NCBI GenBank assembly: GCA_002176905.1
Contig: MSYE01000204.1
Coordinates: 1 to 64,000 of the forward strand
Origin: a bacterium F11
GTDB lineage: Bacteria > Elusimicrobiota > Elusimicrobia > F11
DNA: 64,000 nt
Reading direction: 5' to 3'
This document shows positions 63,712-64,000 of this stretch, piece by piece. Numbering within the stretch: the stretch's first letter is position 1; every line of letters starts with the position of its first letter. Below the pieces are notes generated by a model. The model saw only the letters and a program-made list of their open reading frames with translations. It had not been told where the DNA came from and did no database searches. Made by a program: the position numbers and the translations under genes.

Positions 63712-63987
63712 TTACTTTGGCGGAGGTTTATCAAGCGATTTCCTTGTGTCATCTGCCTTGTTTTTCAACATATTTCGCAATTCCTTCATATCCACTTTGT
63801 TCCTATCGGTTTGGAAGGACCGAAACCCACGACGCCGTTGGATTTGAGATAACGAATCCTGGGTCACACGTACAATTCCGGTTAGGATAATGAGGCAAGC
63901 CAAAATCAACGAAATAAGGGATTTCTTACGCTCGGGAACCAAAAAGCTGAGGATGACCCCCAAAATACCAAGGGCAATCAAAATCAA
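63712..63987 (-). CDS. Small two-helix membrane protein, possibly cut by the window edge
   Basis: At least 91 residues: two membrane helices (about 1-16 and 23-41) followed by a basic soluble tail (QIQRRRGFRSFQTDRNKVDM, LRNMLKNKADDTRKSLDKPP). The frame stays open to the right edge, so the true start may lie outside. The tail is predicted helical and may contact a partner. It is encoded 5 bp before the HAMP gene as the first visible gene of the operon. The family is unrecognised. Confidence 0.6.
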   Translation of the reverse strand: MILIALGILGVILSFLVPERKKSLISLILACLIILTGIVRVTQDSLSQIQRRRGFRSFQTDRNKVDMKELRNMLKNKADDTRKSLDKPPPK

Positions 63988-64000
63988 TGATAATGAGACA

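Overview
The window comes from an uncultured-type Gram-negative bacterium with moderate GC. It has lipoproteins, outer-membrane-barrel-like proteins, a PorV/PorQ-type protein and proteins ending in FlgD-like/type IX-style C-terminal sorting domains. Giant FG-GAP/fibronectin III surface proteins plus PorV-like partners are typical of lineages such as Elusimicrobiota, Omnitrophota and FCB-like candidate phyla, but the sequence alone does not fix the phylum. I saw no rRNA, tRNA or CRISPR array.

Region 1 (about 1-13.4 kb, nearly all minus strand) is accessory DNA: small secreted, lipoprotein and membrane genes (three DUF3592 proteins, DUF2259, DUF1287, a GNAT, a PDZ protein, an LA_2272-type repeat protein), a frameshifted YkuD L,D-transpeptidase remnant, and a 'mobile mystery' HTH/Fic pair flanked by 16-bp direct repeats. 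Region 2 (13.7-17.7 kb, plus strand) is a two-gene operon: a secreted propeller/Fn3 protein with a C-terminal sorting domain, followed by a PorV/PorQ-family outer-membrane protein. Region 3 (17.8-26.1 kb) has single-gene minus-strand units (ankyrin, BamE/SmpA-like, outer-membrane, Imm11-like, PAN-like, DUF2007). Several are separated by imperfect palindromes with integron attC architecture: GGCTAAC/GTTAGCC or GTATAAC/GTTATAC core boxes, stop codons inside the core box, and extrahelical-type mismatches. Together with weaker sites further left this looks like a chromosomal integron cassette array without an integrase in view (a CALIN). One attC is split by both a 105-bp MITE-like element and an IS1182-family IS. 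An IS3-family IS interrupts a different palindrome.

Region 4 (26.4-54.4 kb) is one gene of about 27.6 kb encoding a secreted protein of about 9,211 residues. From the N-terminus it has a signal peptide, a beta-helix-like segment, an SdiA-regulated-like propeller, six super-repeats (seven FG-GAP repeats plus two Fn3 domains), roughly 45-50 Fn3 domains, a Big_5-like domain and a sorting domain. A small gene encoding a signal peptide plus only a sorting domain lies just downstream, behind a 38-bp hairpin.

Region 5 (54.8-64 kb) is a tight minus-strand operon for signalling and envelope quality control. In transcription order it encodes a small membrane protein, a HAMP membrane protein, an FtsH-like AAA+ protease, a membrane-fusion/adaptor protein, a HAMP sensor kinase, a REC-GGDEF-like protein, an OmpR-type regulator, a REC-histidine kinase hybrid and an NtrC-type sigma-54 activator. 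It lies directly upstream of the giant gene and reads the same way, so regulation of the adhesin-like giant protein by this cluster is plausible but unproven.
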